Translations under genes and position numbers: made by a program
Notes under the pieces: generated by a model
Database searches by the model: none
What the model saw: only the letters and a program-made list of their open reading frames with translations
What the model was told of the DNA's origin: nothing
NCBI GenBank assembly: GCA_023957475.1
Contig: JAMLHA010000007.1
Coordinates: forward strand, 1 to 64,000
Source: Crocinitomicaceae bacterium
Lineage (GTDB): Bacteria > Bacteroidota > Bacteroidia > Flavobacteriales_D > Crocinitomicaceae
Reading direction: 5' to 3'
Length of the DNA stretch: 64,000 nucleotides
Shown here: one piece after another, positions 17,018 to 25,649 of the stretch
Numbering within the stretch: the stretch's first letter is position 1
Layout of the letters: each line of letters begins with the position of its first letter

Positions 17018-18424
17018 ATGTTTGATAGTAATGATGAAGAATTTTTTGATGAAAATCTAAGAGAAGACATTTCAAAGTTTGAAAAGTACCTCAACGGAGA
17101 TTCATTAGGATTTATGGATAGTGATCGATTGGAGTTTTTAATTGACCATTACCTAATGAATAGTCAATATACTAAAGCGAATTTAGCAGCAGATTTTGCA
17201 TTGACTCAATTTCCGTACAATGCTAATTTTACTGTGAAAAAGGCGCAAGCTATTTCTGCTTTAGGGCAATTGAAAGAAGCGTTAAACCTTATTTCAAGTG
17301 TTGAAAAAACAGAGTTTGACATGCCCGAATTGTTTTTAACAAAAGCATCTATTTTTAGCCAACTTCGAGATCACAAACAGGCTATCAAATATTTTCAAGA
17401 AGCTATCCGTGTGACAGAAGAACAGGATGACCGTGATGAGATTTTCTTGGATTTGGCAATGGAATATCAGGCGTTGCGAGATTTTAAAGGTGCTATTACC
17501 GTCTTAAAAGAAGCGATACGTGTCAATCCTTCGAATGAAGGTGCTATCTATGAAATAGCCTTTTGTTACGATCAATTAGGAGATTTTGCAAATGCTATAA
17601 AGTGCTATTTGGATTTTATAGATGAGAATCCGTATTCATTTACCGCATGGTATAATTTAGGAAATGCTTATTCAAAACTGGATGATTACGACAAAGCAAT
17701 TGAAGCGTATGACTATTGTATTGTTATCAATGACGAATTTGGTCCGGTTTATTTTAACTTAGGAAATGCATACATGGAGAAAGATCGTTTTGGTGATGCC
17801 ATCGAATCGTTTCATAAATGTATTGAATTAGAAGGAAATGATCCAATGGCCTATTGTTATATTGGTGAAGCTTACGAGCAATTGGGCGACTTGCTACAAG
17901 CAGAAAATTATTATCGAAAAAGCTTGGATTTAGCACCATTATTGCCAGATGCTTGGTTGGGAATGGGAATCGTTGAAGATTTAAAAGGTGATACATTGGC
18001 GGGAATTACACTGATAGAAAAAGCATCTGAGTTAGACCCAAACAACGCAGGGATTTATCATGTTTTGGCAGGCGCCTATGAAAAAATTGAAAATTACGAA
18101 AAAGCGTTCGATTTATATGATACTGCACTGAGTATAGACAGTACTGATGAAGATTGTTTAAAAGGATTTGTGGAATTGTTGAATAAAACAGAAACACGCA
18201 TCAATGTATTGGGGTTTTTAGAAACATTTACAATAGAATACGGTGTAAATGATATTCTGGATGTTTTAATGGTTAACCAATTGTGGTTGGTAGATCGAAA
18301 AAGTGAAGCATTGACCTTGTTTGGCAAGTGTGTAGAAAAAGATAGAGAGAAAGCAAAAGAATTATTTGAAATAAACAAGGAGCTAAGCACAATTAGTGAG
18401 TTTTTATACTTAATCGAAAAATAG
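17018..18424 (+). CDS. Tetratricopeptide repeat protein
   Basis: A 468-residue protein consisting of about ten TPR units from roughly residue 75 to 400, for example AWYNLGNAYSKLDDYDKAIE, PVYFNLGNAYMEKDRFGDAI and AYCYIGEAYEQLGDLLQAEN. The N-terminus is strongly acidic (DSNDEEFFDENLRED) and there is no signal peptide, so it is probably a cytoplasmic scaffold. It is followed by comA after only five bases, suggesting an operon, but the link between the two is unknown. Confidence 0.88.
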   Translation: MFDSNDEEFFDENLREDISKFEKYLNGDSLGFMDSDRLEFLIDHYLMNSQYTKANLAADFALTQFPYNANFTVKKAQAISALGQLKEALNLISSVEKTEFDMPELFLTKASIFSQLRDHKQAIKYFQEAIRVTEEQDDRDEIFLDLAMEYQALRDFKGAITVLKEAIRVNPSNEGAIYEIAFCYDQLGDFANAIKCYLDFIDENPYSFTAWYNLGNAYSKLDDYDKAIEAYDYCIVINDEFGPVYFNLGNAYMEKDRFGDAIESFHKCIELEGNDPMAYCYIGEAYEQLGDLLQAENYYRKSLDLAPLLPDAWLGMGIVEDLKGDTLAGITLIEKASELDPNNAGIYHVLAGAYEKIENYEKAFDLYDTALSIDSTDEDCLKGFVELLNKTETRINVLGFLETFTIEYGVNDILDVLMVNQLWLVDRKSEALTLFGKCVEKDREKAKELFEINKELSTISEFLYLIEK

Positions 18425-18429
18425 ATAAC

Positions 18430-19266
18430 ATGAATTTTGAATTACCTTACATTCCCGAACGAGCAGAAAAACCAAGAAAAAATGGAATAACCATGATGAT
18501 GGATAAAGGATTGAGTCTTCAAGAGGCTACTTCTTTTATTCAGGCAAATGGTAACTTAACAGATGTTGTGAAATTTGGTTTTGGAACAGCCTATGTAACA
18601 AATGATTTAGAAAAGAAATTAGCGTTGTATAGAGAGGCGGGAATTCGCCCATATTTTGGAGGAACATTGTTTGAAGTCTTCTATGCTAGAGGAAAACAAG
18701 ATGACTACCTTCGTTTGTTGGATAAATACAAAATGGATTTAGTAGAAGTTTCTGACGGTTCTATTATCATCAACCACGATGAAAAATGTGAGATTATTCA
18801 TAAATTATCAAAAGAAAGAACGGTTCTTTCTGAAGTTGGATCAAAAGATGCTGGAATATTGATTGCTCCAAATCGTTGGATAAAAATGATGAAAACGGAG
18901 TTAGAAGCTGGCTCATGGAAAGTAATAGCAGAAGGACGTGAGGCTGGAAATGTTGGTGTTTTTCGACCAAATGGAACAGCTCATACGATGTTAATCAATA
19001 AAATTACAGCAAAAGTAAAACCAGAGGATATTTTATGGGAAGCTCCTATTAAAAATCAACAAGTTTGGTTTATTAAATTGTTCGGAGCAAATGTAAATCT
19101 TGGAAATATTGCACCAAATGATGTTATTCCTTTAGAATGCCTACGCCTTGGTTTAAGAGGTGATACATTCTTTGAATTCTTGCCAAAAGATTACGCAGAA
19201 CGTTTGAAACAAGTGAATGACGATGATGCTATTGCTGAATATGAGCGAGAAAATAGTGAAGAATAG
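18430..19266 (+). CDS. comA: Phosphosulfolactate synthase (ComA family)
   Basis: A 278-residue TIM-barrel protein of the ComA family, which adds sulfite to phosphoenolpyruvate to give (2R)-phosphosulfolactate. Family motifs seen are GITMMMDKGLS, TDVVKFGFGTAYVT, RPYFGGTLFEVFYARGK, DLVEVSDGSI and IAEGREAGNVGVF. Length is normal. In methanogens this is the first step to coenzyme M, and in Bacillus a homologue feeds sulfolactate formation; in Bacteroidota the product's use is not established. No comB or comC is adjacent. It follows the TPR gene by five bases. Confidence 0.9.
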   Translation: MNFELPYIPERAEKPRKNGITMMMDKGLSLQEATSFIQANGNLTDVVKFGFGTAYVTNDLEKKLALYREAGIRPYFGGTLFEVFYARGKQDDYLRLLDKYKMDLVEVSDGSIIINHDEKCEIIHKLSKERTVLSEVGSKDAGILIAPNRWIKMMKTELEAGSWKVIAEGREAGNVGVFRPNGTAHTMLINKITAKVKPEDILWEAPIKNQQVWFIKLFGANVNLGNIAPNDVIPLECLRLGLRGDTFFEFLPKDYAERLKQVNDDDAIAEYERENSEE

Positions 19267-19375
19267 GAGTGTCTTTTTGAATTAATAATCTATTTCAAAG
19301 AATTAAAAACAATTTTTGTAAAGTTGAATTTTTTCATTTAACTTTATCTAATTATTTTAAGAAAAATTCTTGATT

Positions 19376-20659
19376 ATGAGAAGTTTATTAACGCTATTAC
19401 TCATCATTTATTCTTTTTCACTAAAGGCACAAATGTATTTCCCTCCACTTATTGGTTCAACGTGGGAAACAACAAGCCCCCAAGACTTAGGCTGGTGTGA
19501 GGATTCCATTCAAAAAATGTATAATTGGCTTGAAGCAACAGAGTCAAAAGCTTTTATTGTCCTTAAAAATGGAAAAATAGTTCTTGAAAAATATTTTGGT
19601 TCGTTTACAGCTGATAGCTTTTATGTTTGGAATTCAGCAGGAAAAACACTCACGGCATATTCTGTTGGAATTGCACAGCACGAAGGTTTTTTAACTATCA
19701 ATGATAAAACAAGCGACTATTTAGGGGTAGGGTGGACAGGTTTAACTCCTACACAAGAAAATGCAATCACCATTAAGCATCAATTATCAATGACGACAGG
19801 GTTAGATGATGGAACAGGGGATATTTACTGCACCGATGCCAATTGTTTGTTGTATAAAGCAGATGCTGGTACTCGTTGGGCATACCACAATGGACCATAT
19901 ACATTGTTGGATTCTGTTATTCAAGTAGCAACAGGACAACAATTGAATACATGGACACAGCAAAAGATTGGGAATAAAATTGGAATGTCAGGAATGTTTG
20001 TAAAGGTAGGCTACAATCGAATCTATGTTTCCAAAGCTCGCTCAATGGCACGATTTGGCTTATTGCTTTTACAAAATGGGTATTGGAACAACACACCAGT
20101 TTTACCAGATCCAACTTACCTCAATGAAATGATAAATTCATCTCAAAACATGAATAATTCGTATGGGTATCTTACCTGGTTAAATGGAAAAACCTCTTTT
20201 ATGCTGCCACAAATGCAATTTGTTTTTAATGGACAACTTTTTCCAAATGCTCCAGCTGATTTATTTGCTGCAGAAGGAAAAAACGGACAAATAATCAATG
20301 TTGTTCCTTCTCAAAACATTGTTTTGATTCGAATGGGAAAATCAATGGGTGAAAATTTGGTTGCAATAACCTACAACGATACGCTATGGATGTATATGAA
20401 TCGTTTGGGATGTTCGGCAAATATTGAATCACTCGCTAATGAATATTGGGATGTTTCACCGAATCCATTTAATACAAGCATTCACATTTCAAATTTAAAA
20501 GGTACAGAATCCATTCAATTATATGACGAATTAGGGCGTTCGATAGCGTTTCAACTTATCAATAATCAATTATTACTCATAGAAGAACTAAAAAAAGGGA
20601 TGTACTTTTTATCTATTTCAGATGACAAAATCATAAAAAATTATCGATTAAGGCATTGA
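19376..20659 (+). CDS. Secreted serine hydrolase (beta-lactamase family) with T9SS sorting domain
   Basis: An exported serine hydrolase of the beta-lactamase/class C family. The ATG at 19376 (MRSLLTLLLI) is chosen over the upstream TTG at 19370 because it gives a clean signal peptide ending near LKAQ. The active-site SxxK motif is SAGK in WNSAGKTLT, and the second-motif tyrosine appears in WAYHNGPYTLL. The last 75 residues form a T9SS type A sorting domain (SPNPFNTSIHI, then KKGMYFLSISDD). Expected location is the cell surface or medium. The substrate is unknown. An IS3-type element is inserted three bases after the stop. Confidence 0.88.
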   Translation: MRSLLTLLLIIYSFSLKAQMYFPPLIGSTWETTSPQDLGWCEDSIQKMYNWLEATESKAFIVLKNGKIVLEKYFGSFTADSFYVWNSAGKTLTAYSVGIAQHEGFLTINDKTSDYLGVGWTGLTPTQENAITIKHQLSMTTGLDDGTGDIYCTDANCLLYKADAGTRWAYHNGPYTLLDSVIQVATGQQLNTWTQQKIGNKIGMSGMFVKVGYNRIYVSKARSMARFGLLLLQNGYWNNTPVLPDPTYLNEMINSSQNMNNSYGYLTWLNGKTSFMLPQMQFVFNGQLFPNAPADLFAAEGKNGQIINVVPSQNIVLIRMGKSMGENLVAITYNDTLWMYMNRLGCSANIESLANEYWDVSPNPFNTSIHISNLKGTESIQLYDELGRSIAFQLINNQLLLIEELKKGMYFLSISDDKIIKNYRLRH

Positions 20660-20716
20660 TTGTGTGTAGTCCTAAATAAGCGTTACAAGTTTATACTACA
20701 AATTTAAACATTTTTA

Positions 20717-20755
20717 TTAAGCTGGAGGAACTAGTTCCTCCAGCTTAATTTTTTT
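20717..20755 (+). terminator. Hairpin terminator inside the IS left end
   Basis: A perfect 16+16 base palindrome centred on GAACTAGTTC, followed on the plus strand by seven T residues. It would stop read-through from the serine hydrolase gene into the antisense strand of the transposase. Confidence 0.8.
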
Positions 20756-20792
20756 ATACGTTCTCATATTTATTTTTCTTTGTCTATGCATC

Positions 20793-21994
20793 TTATTTGG
20801 TGTGTTCACTATGACGTGAATAATGAGGTCTATAATCATTATAGCTACTCACTGCATCTTTAACCACCTTCTTCATCATAGACAAGTCTATATTGTATTC
20901 TTCAAGAAAAAACTCTTGCTTTAGAATACCGTTTATTCGTTCAACAACCACATTCGCATAAGGATCGTACTTCTGATCATACTGGGTGTTATATTTGCTT
21001 TACTTAAAAGAACATGATAGTTATCACTACAATATTGTATTCCCCTATCAGAATGGTGTATTAGTTTATCTTTATACATTCTACTTTTTTAACAACAATT
21101 TTTAGTACTTAACGTACGGTGGTTGCAAGACTATTAGAGACATCATATCCCATTATCTTCTTAGAGTAAGCATCTGTTATCAATGCTAAGTAACAGTTTT
21201 ATCACTTTAAGGTAAGTTATATCAGATACCCAGACTTGCTCAGGTCGTTTTATAACAAGGTCTTCAACTAAGTTCTTGTGTTTATAAAAACGATGATGCG
21301 AGTTTGTTATTCGATAACTTCTTTTTGGTTGTATAAGCGTGTTGTTTGCTTTTAAATTTTAAACATTTTATCTCTACCGATGTGCATCTCTTGTAAAGGC
21401 TCTCTTAATAGGAAGTAAGGCTTGCGAGTTCCTATGCGAGGCATCTTACTGCGAACGTCATTAGTAAGCGATATAACTTGGTTTACTTTCTGCTGTTTTC
21501 TTTTTTAATCCAAAAACTACAGTAATAATACTGTCTGTTTATCCCAAACCAAATCACAAAGATAATTTATTGGTTTTCCTTTCTTTGCTAATTTTTTGGA
21601 CTGATCGGGTAAGGAGTTTTTCTTATTGGAATTAAATATTCTTTTTCAGCTAACTCCAATTGCTTGTCTAGGATGGCGGCTTTGTCTTCTGTCTCAGTAA
21701 AGGCTTCCCCTCTAAAAACTCTTTCTCATGCTTTAAACGACATTACTTGTTGCTCAAGGCTCTTTTATGCGTTGTTGCGAGTCTTCATAGAATTTAACTT
21801 TGATGTGTTATCATCATCAAATATACTATATTTTCTTATCCAAGTACGAATAGTATCACGACCTTGAATACCATACTTGGTATAGCAGCGTTAATGCCAA
21901 TCTCTCCTGATTGAACTTCTTTAATAACAGCTAACTTAAAGGCGTACTGTAATCCCTCTGTGTACGTTTAGCGCCCATTCTCAAAACTTTCCAT
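20793..21994 (-). pseudogene. Broken IS3-family transposase (orfA and orfB remnants)
   Basis: Reading down the minus strand from ATG 21994, orfA pieces are recognisable: YAFKLAVIKEVQSGEIGINA, then after a frameshift GIQGRDTIRTWIRKYSIFDD. The orfB integrase core also survives in pieces: QVWVSDITYL (first Asp), HHSDRGIQY (second Asp), and VVVERINGILKQEF with the catalytic Glu, followed by SSYNDYRPHYSRH and a stop at 20793. The fragments lie in different frames with stops between them, so no functional transposase can be made. The three DDE residues themselves are still encoded. Confidence 0.88.
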
Positions 21995-22042
21995 AACATT
22001 ACTTTTTTAGTGTAACGCTATGTTAGGACGGGACATTGGACA

Positions 22043-22072
22043 CAAAAAAAAGGTGCCAAAAATGACACCTTC
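22043..22072 (-). terminator. Terminator of the bacilliredoxin gene
   Basis: Read on the minus strand, the stem AAGGTGtC pairs with GgCACCTT around a short loop and is followed by eight T residues, about 30 bases beyond the stop codon. Confidence 0.85.
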
Positions 22073-22104
22073 CTTCTTTAATTCAATTTAAATCTTAAAA
22101 TGAT

Positions 22105-22518
22105 TTAGCAAAATTGATTGTATGCTTCAGATAAATTTCCTGCAACCATTTCGGGAGAAGCACCTTCTATGTGGTGACGTTCTAAGAAATGCACCAACTT
22201 ACCATCTTTGAACAAAGCAATAGATGGAGAAGATGGAGGATAAGGAAGAAAATATTTTCTTGCTTGTGCTGTAGCATCGTTGTCAACACCTGCAAAAACT
22301 GTTGCTAATTTTGTAGGTTTTACATCATTTTTTAACGATGCAACAACTCCAGGACGCATATTACCTGCTGCACATCCACAAACTGAATTTACAACTAATA
22401 ATATACTACCACTTGTATTGCTAATCAATTGGTCAACTCCTTCTGGCGTAGTGATTGATTCAAATCCTACTGAAGTTAACTGCTCTATCATTGGTTCAAC
22501 TACCTCTGCTGGATACAT
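22105..22518 (-). CDS. BrxA/BrxB family bacilliredoxin
   Basis: A 137-residue thioredoxin-like protein of the YphP/YqiW (BrxA/BrxB) family, which removes bacillithiol from S-bacillithiolated proteins. The active site is Cys47-Gly-Cys49 in NSVCGCAAGNMRPG, the CGC motif typical of the family. The rest is normal, including the C-terminal ALFKDGKLVHFLERHHIEG. It fits with bshC at 3.8 kb: the cell makes bacillithiol and has the matching reductant. It is monocistronic, with a TATCTTTG box upstream and a terminator downstream. Confidence 0.93.
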   Translation of the reverse strand: MYPAEVVEPMIEQLTSVGFESITTPEGVDQLISNTSGSILLVVNSVCGCAAGNMRPGVVASLKNDVKPTKLATVFAGVDNDATAQARKYFLPYPPSSPSIALFKDGKLVHFLERHHIEGASPEMVAGNLSEAYNQFC

Positions 22519-22541
22519 AACTATTTGGTTTTAAATTTTTG

Positions 22542-22549
22542 CAAAGATA
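22542..22549 (-). promoter_or_regulatory. -7 promoter box of the bacilliredoxin gene
   Basis: On the minus strand this reads TATCTTTG, an exact TAnnTTTG match 23 bases before the start codon. Confidence 0.45.
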
Positions 22550-22610
22550 CGAAAAAGTATAGTGATACGGAAATGAAAGTTGTTTTATTAATCAGATATT
22601 GTTGTTTTGT

Positions 22611-22644
22611 TATAAGAGGTAGCTTTTTGTACCTACCTCTTATA
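22611..22644. repeat. 12-bp perfect inverted repeat, possible terminator
   Basis: TATAAGAGGTAG and CTACCTCTTATA are separated by 10 bases. It lies 18 bases after the stop of the broken propeller gene and between it and the bacilliredoxin promoter. No T run follows on either strand, so terminator function is only likely. Confidence 0.5.
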
Positions 22645-22662
22645 GAAAACATGCTATCTATC

Positions 22663-23719
22663 TTATTGAATGATTATTTTTTCTGTTTTCATTCCATCAT
22701 TGTTGACAATTTGAATAAAATAAACACCAATTGGTAAATTTGATACCTGAACCAATAACCGAAAAATCAGCTCCGTTTACTACTTCAAATTTTGAAGGTG
22801 CAACAAATCCATCAGCTGAACAGATAACAAAATTACCAGTACTTTTTTCAATTGCAAAAGATCTCCCGTATCCAAATGACCAAGAACCACCAACTAAAGA
22901 ACTTGTGTAAACTGCTGATAAAGGTAAAGTAGCATTTGCAGGATCATAGATGTATAAATTTTTTGAACTTAAATTCCAAAAATATAACTTTCCATTGTGT
23001 TCTCTTAGTAATGCAGGACTACTCACACCAGTAACTATTTCGGAACTTATTGTGCTTCCATTAACAATGTCAATATTAATCAATTTTCCAGTGCTATTCA
23101 TTGCCCATAATAATTGAGCATTTTCATCATAAGCAATCCCTGTAATTGATCCAATAGTGGATGTTATTGTGTTAGAAACAGTTTGAGTTATGGTATCAAC
23201 AACGACAATTTTAGCACCTCTTACAATATAAACAGATCCATTGGCGCATAGCATGTGGTTGGTAGAAGTAGTACCCAAATCATTGTTAGGGTCAATAATA
23301 GTACTCATAGTGTTGTTTTGCAAATCTAAATAGACATAGTTTCCAGCATAGGCATAAGCTTTGTTTTCACTCGCCATTGCAATTGTTTATACTCCAGAAA
23401 CTGTAAAAGTGTGGATTGTTGTTAAATCAGGATAGTTTGCAACAACAAGCCTTCCTGATCCAGAAGGTTTTTCTCCCAATACAATTTTATTGCCAAATAC
23501 AGCGTAATCTTGAAGAACATCGAAACCCGTTGTATTGTTAGCGGTTTGGTACAATCCTGTAGTTGCAACATTTCCTCCACTACTATTGCTAATATAGAAT
23601 AAATCTCCATTAGGTGTTCCGAAGTTACCTTCAGCAGCTACTTCAACTTTGTAAAATGTTTGTGAATAGCTAAAAGTTGCTACAAACATCGAAAATAATA
23701 AAGTAAATTTTGTTTTCAT
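22663..23719 (-). pseudogene. Broken T9SS-sorted beta-propeller gene (DUF5074/YncE-like) under a B12 riboswitch
   Basis: The frame starts at ATG 23719 with a signal peptide (FVATFSYSQ) and propeller-type repeats (AAEGNFGTPNGDLFYISN), meets TAA at 23387-23389, then continues in the same frame for a further 230 codons (YIVRGAKIVVVDT, ALLREHNGKLYFW). The frame ends early in GSGIKFTNW. One frame over, the sequence encodes NLPIGVYFIQIVNNDGMKTE ending at a stop at 22663, the final strand of a T9SS type A sorting domain. The first two thirds of that domain are missing. So the gene carries a nonsense codon and a frameshifting deletion. A cobalamin riboswitch precedes it, suggesting it once encoded a surface B12-binding propeller similar to BtuG (inference). 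Confidence 0.75.
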
Positions 23720-23832
23720 TTTATTTAAATGATTTAAAAAATTAATAAAATGAGAAAGCGTAAGAAAATTAACTTAGAAAACTAAGAGCATCATTCTACT
23801 TTTTTCCGAAAGTGAATTAAATATTACAATTT

Positions 23833-23990
23833 GGCAGGTCTCCTGACTTAGCTCTTTAATCAACCTTCCCATATCTGATGATACAGTGGTATTTTTATTA
23901 AATATAAGCTTTTACAGTTGCGGGAACAGTTCTTGATTTTCACAAGATTCCCTTTTCATTCACAATGTGAAACCAAAATGTGGGGCAACG
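23833..23990 (-). promoter_or_regulatory. Cobalamin riboswitch
   Basis: Read on the minus strand the order of conserved blocks is that of the B12 riboswitch class: AAAAGGGAATC, GTGAAAATCAAGAACTGTTC, CCGCAACTGTAA (the core region), ACCACTGT, ATGGGAAGG, and finally AAGTCAGGAGACCTGCC. The 3' end is 113 bases before the start codon of the broken propeller gene. All the core blocks appear intact. Such switches usually repress cobalamin uptake or synthesis genes when adenosylcobalamin is plentiful. The rest of this 435-base gap (24000-24112) shows nothing recognisable. Confidence 0.92.
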
Positions 23991-24112
23991 ATAGTTAATT
24001 ATTCAAAACAATAGAATAGTAACACAATTTTCTGAATTTATTTATTCAATGGTAAATTAAAAATGAATCTCTAAAATTTGAATCTGTCAGTAGTGAGAAA
24101 AAATAATAAAGT

Positions 24113-24145
24113 AACCTGAATGGAATTTTATATTGAATTCAGGTT
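24113..24145 (-). terminator. Probable terminator after the Smr-domain gene
   Basis: AACCTGAAT and ATTCAGGTT form a 9-bp perfect stem just beyond the minus-strand stop at 24155. There is no long T run. Confidence 0.5.
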
Positions 24146-24154
24146 TAAGTAGTA

Positions 24155-24688
24155 TTAATACCGGTATTTCACTTCTACTTGAATAGCGCCATGACCGTAT
24201 TCTATGTATGGAGCATCAAAAAAATCAACCCCTTCTTGTCCACGAAGATAGTCTTGTAAAGCTTGTCGCAAAACTCCCTTACCAAATCCATGTATAACAA
24301 TTATTTTGCGAATTTTCTTTGCTTTTGCTTTGTGAAAAACATCTTTAAATACAGCTAATTGCTTAATTAGTGCTTGATCATCAGAAGTTAATAGCTTTTC
24401 ACCATAAAAATCAACGAGGTTATCAAGGTGTAAATCAATTTCCCAAAAATCTTTTTTGATTATAAATAACTGCTCCTTCTTCGATGAGGTTTTTAGATCA
24501 ATAGTTTTTTGCGATTCAATTTCTTTTGAGTAATTGGTGCTGTGAACTTTTCCTAAGTCTTTAATTTTGAATGGGCGATCAAAACCTGTTTCATCTTGCA
24601 CAAAAATAGTTGAGCCTTGTATAGCAGTTACAATCCCACCACCAGCTTCATTGAGAAAAACAACTTTTTCACCAATTTGAAACAGCAT
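24155..24688 (-). CDS. Smr (MutS2-like) domain protein
   Basis: A 177-residue protein with an N-terminal beta-barrel-like segment (IGEKVVFLNEAGGGIVTAI) and a C-terminal Smr domain carrying DLHLDNL and IIVIHGFGKGVLRQAL. Smr domains are nucleases acting on branched DNA or RNA; the HGxG-type motif here (HGFGKG) is the expected one. It is smaller than MutS2 and lacks the ATPase. Its start overlaps the end of the upstream peptidase gene by 20 bases. In Bacteroidota such proteins are usually annotated as DUF2027/Smr; their cellular role is unclear. Confidence 0.85.
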   Translation of the reverse strand: MLFQIGEKVVFLNEAGGGIVTAIQGSTIFVQDETGFDRPFKIKDLGKVHSTNYSKEIESQKTIDLKTSSKKEQLFIIKKDFWEIDLHLDNLVDFYGEKLLTSDDQALIKQLAVFKDVFHKAKAKKIRKIIVIHGFGKGVLRQALQDYLRGQEGVDFFDAPYIEYGHGAIQVEVKYRY

Positions 24689-25619
24689 ATTGTACCCAAT
24701 TTAAATCGATGAGGTAATAAAAAAGAAAAGGACTTGCTAGTGCTGCAATCCAAAGAAGAACAACTGCTGTTTTTTGAAACCAATTGGCATCTTGTTTCAC
24801 TGGAGTTATCAATATTGAATTGACTTGAGACGCCAATAAAGAATCCGCTTCTTCTTGTTCGGCATATTCAATGTATTTTTTTAATGTCGGTGTATTTTCT
24901 ACAATGATTTGCTTAATTCTCCAGAAATCTTTGTTAGAAAGTGCTTTGTAAGTAGTGTTGTAATGAATGTTTTCATCCTTCAATTCTTTGTGAAGTTGCA
25001 CATTTTTTTGCAAAGCTCTAACTCGGAAGCCCATAAAAAATCCAAACAACATCATTAAAAAGCTATTAAACATAAATCCAGCTCCAATGATTAATAACGA
25101 TGAAATAAACGAAAAAATCATCAAAAATCGTTCTTGATTTTTGCTTACAAGTAATTTAAAAAGCAAACCTCCATCAAGTGGATCTAATGGAACCAAATTG
25201 ATGATGTTGAGAATAAAAAACAACGCACCAAATTGAAATGTAAAGGGAGAATTCCAATGTTGAGAGATTAACATAAGGACAAAACCAATAATAATACCAG
25301 GAAATGGACCAGCAGATACCACCAAAAGCCCTTCTTTTTGTGAATATTCGTCCTTTTTCCCATGAACAAAAGCACCCATTAATGGGATGAAAAACATTTT
25401 TACGTTTTTATAACGAAACAATTTCATCATCGAAAAGTGACCCAATTCATGAATGATAAGTACCAATACCAATGAGAGTATGAAATTAATTTCGTTGGAA
25501 AAAAGAAATAGAAATACCAAAATGAACAGTACTATAGAAAATACTGTTGCAGCCCAATTGGTTTTGTTTTCTTTTTCTACTAATTCAGGCTTTTGAGGAT
25601 ATAAGTCTGAGTCGTTCAC
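24669..25619 (-). CDS. Site-2 protease family membrane metalloprotease (M50)
   Basis: A 316-residue membrane protein with about six hydrophobic segments. The zinc motif HELGH is in LVLIIHELGHFSMM, and the partner motif is NLVPLDPLDGG, which supplies the third metal ligand, so the M50 active site is complete. There is no PDZ domain, unlike RseP. A cytoplasmic-looking C-terminal region carries YKALSNKDFWRIKQII before a last membrane segment. It sits in a run with glutathione peroxidase upstream and an overlapping Smr gene downstream. The substrate is unknown. Confidence 0.85.
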   Translation of the reverse strand: MNDSDLYPQKPELVEKENKTNWAATVFSIVLFILVFLFLFSNEINFILSLVLVLIIHELGHFSMMKLFRYKNVKMFFIPLMGAFVHGKKDEYSQKEGLLVVSAGPFPGIIIGFVLMLISQHWNSPFTFQFGALFFILNIINLVPLDPLDGGLLFKLLVSKNQERFLMIFSFISSLLIIGAGFMFNSFLMMLFGFFMGFRVRALQKNVQLHKELKDENIHYNTTYKALSNKDFWRIKQIIVENTPTLKKYIEYAEQEEADSLLASQVNSILITPVKQDANWFQKTAVVLLWIAALASPFLFYYLIDLNWVQYAVSNW

Positions 25620-25649
25620 TATTTACTTAACTTTTGGTTAAAGTTATAA

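Larger units (their letters stand above)
20663..22035 (-). mobile_element. Decayed full-length IS3-family insertion sequence
   Basis: The element is 1373 bases long, in the normal IS3 size range. The left end (20663-20689, beginning TGTGTAGTCCTAAATAAGCG) and the reverse complement of the right end (22009-22035, beginning TGTCCCGTCCTAACATAGCG) match at 19 of 27 positions. The element is flanked by the trinucleotide TTG on both sides (20660-20662 and 22036-22038), as expected for a 3-bp target duplication. The transposase reads on the minus strand and is broken in several places. A strong hairpin sits inside the left end. It inserted between the converging serine hydrolase and bacilliredoxin genes without breaking either. 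Confidence 0.88.

Noticed and set aside
21664..21867. A 67-residue plus-strand frame inside the IS element
   Set aside because: It is antisense to the transposase remnant and has no family features.
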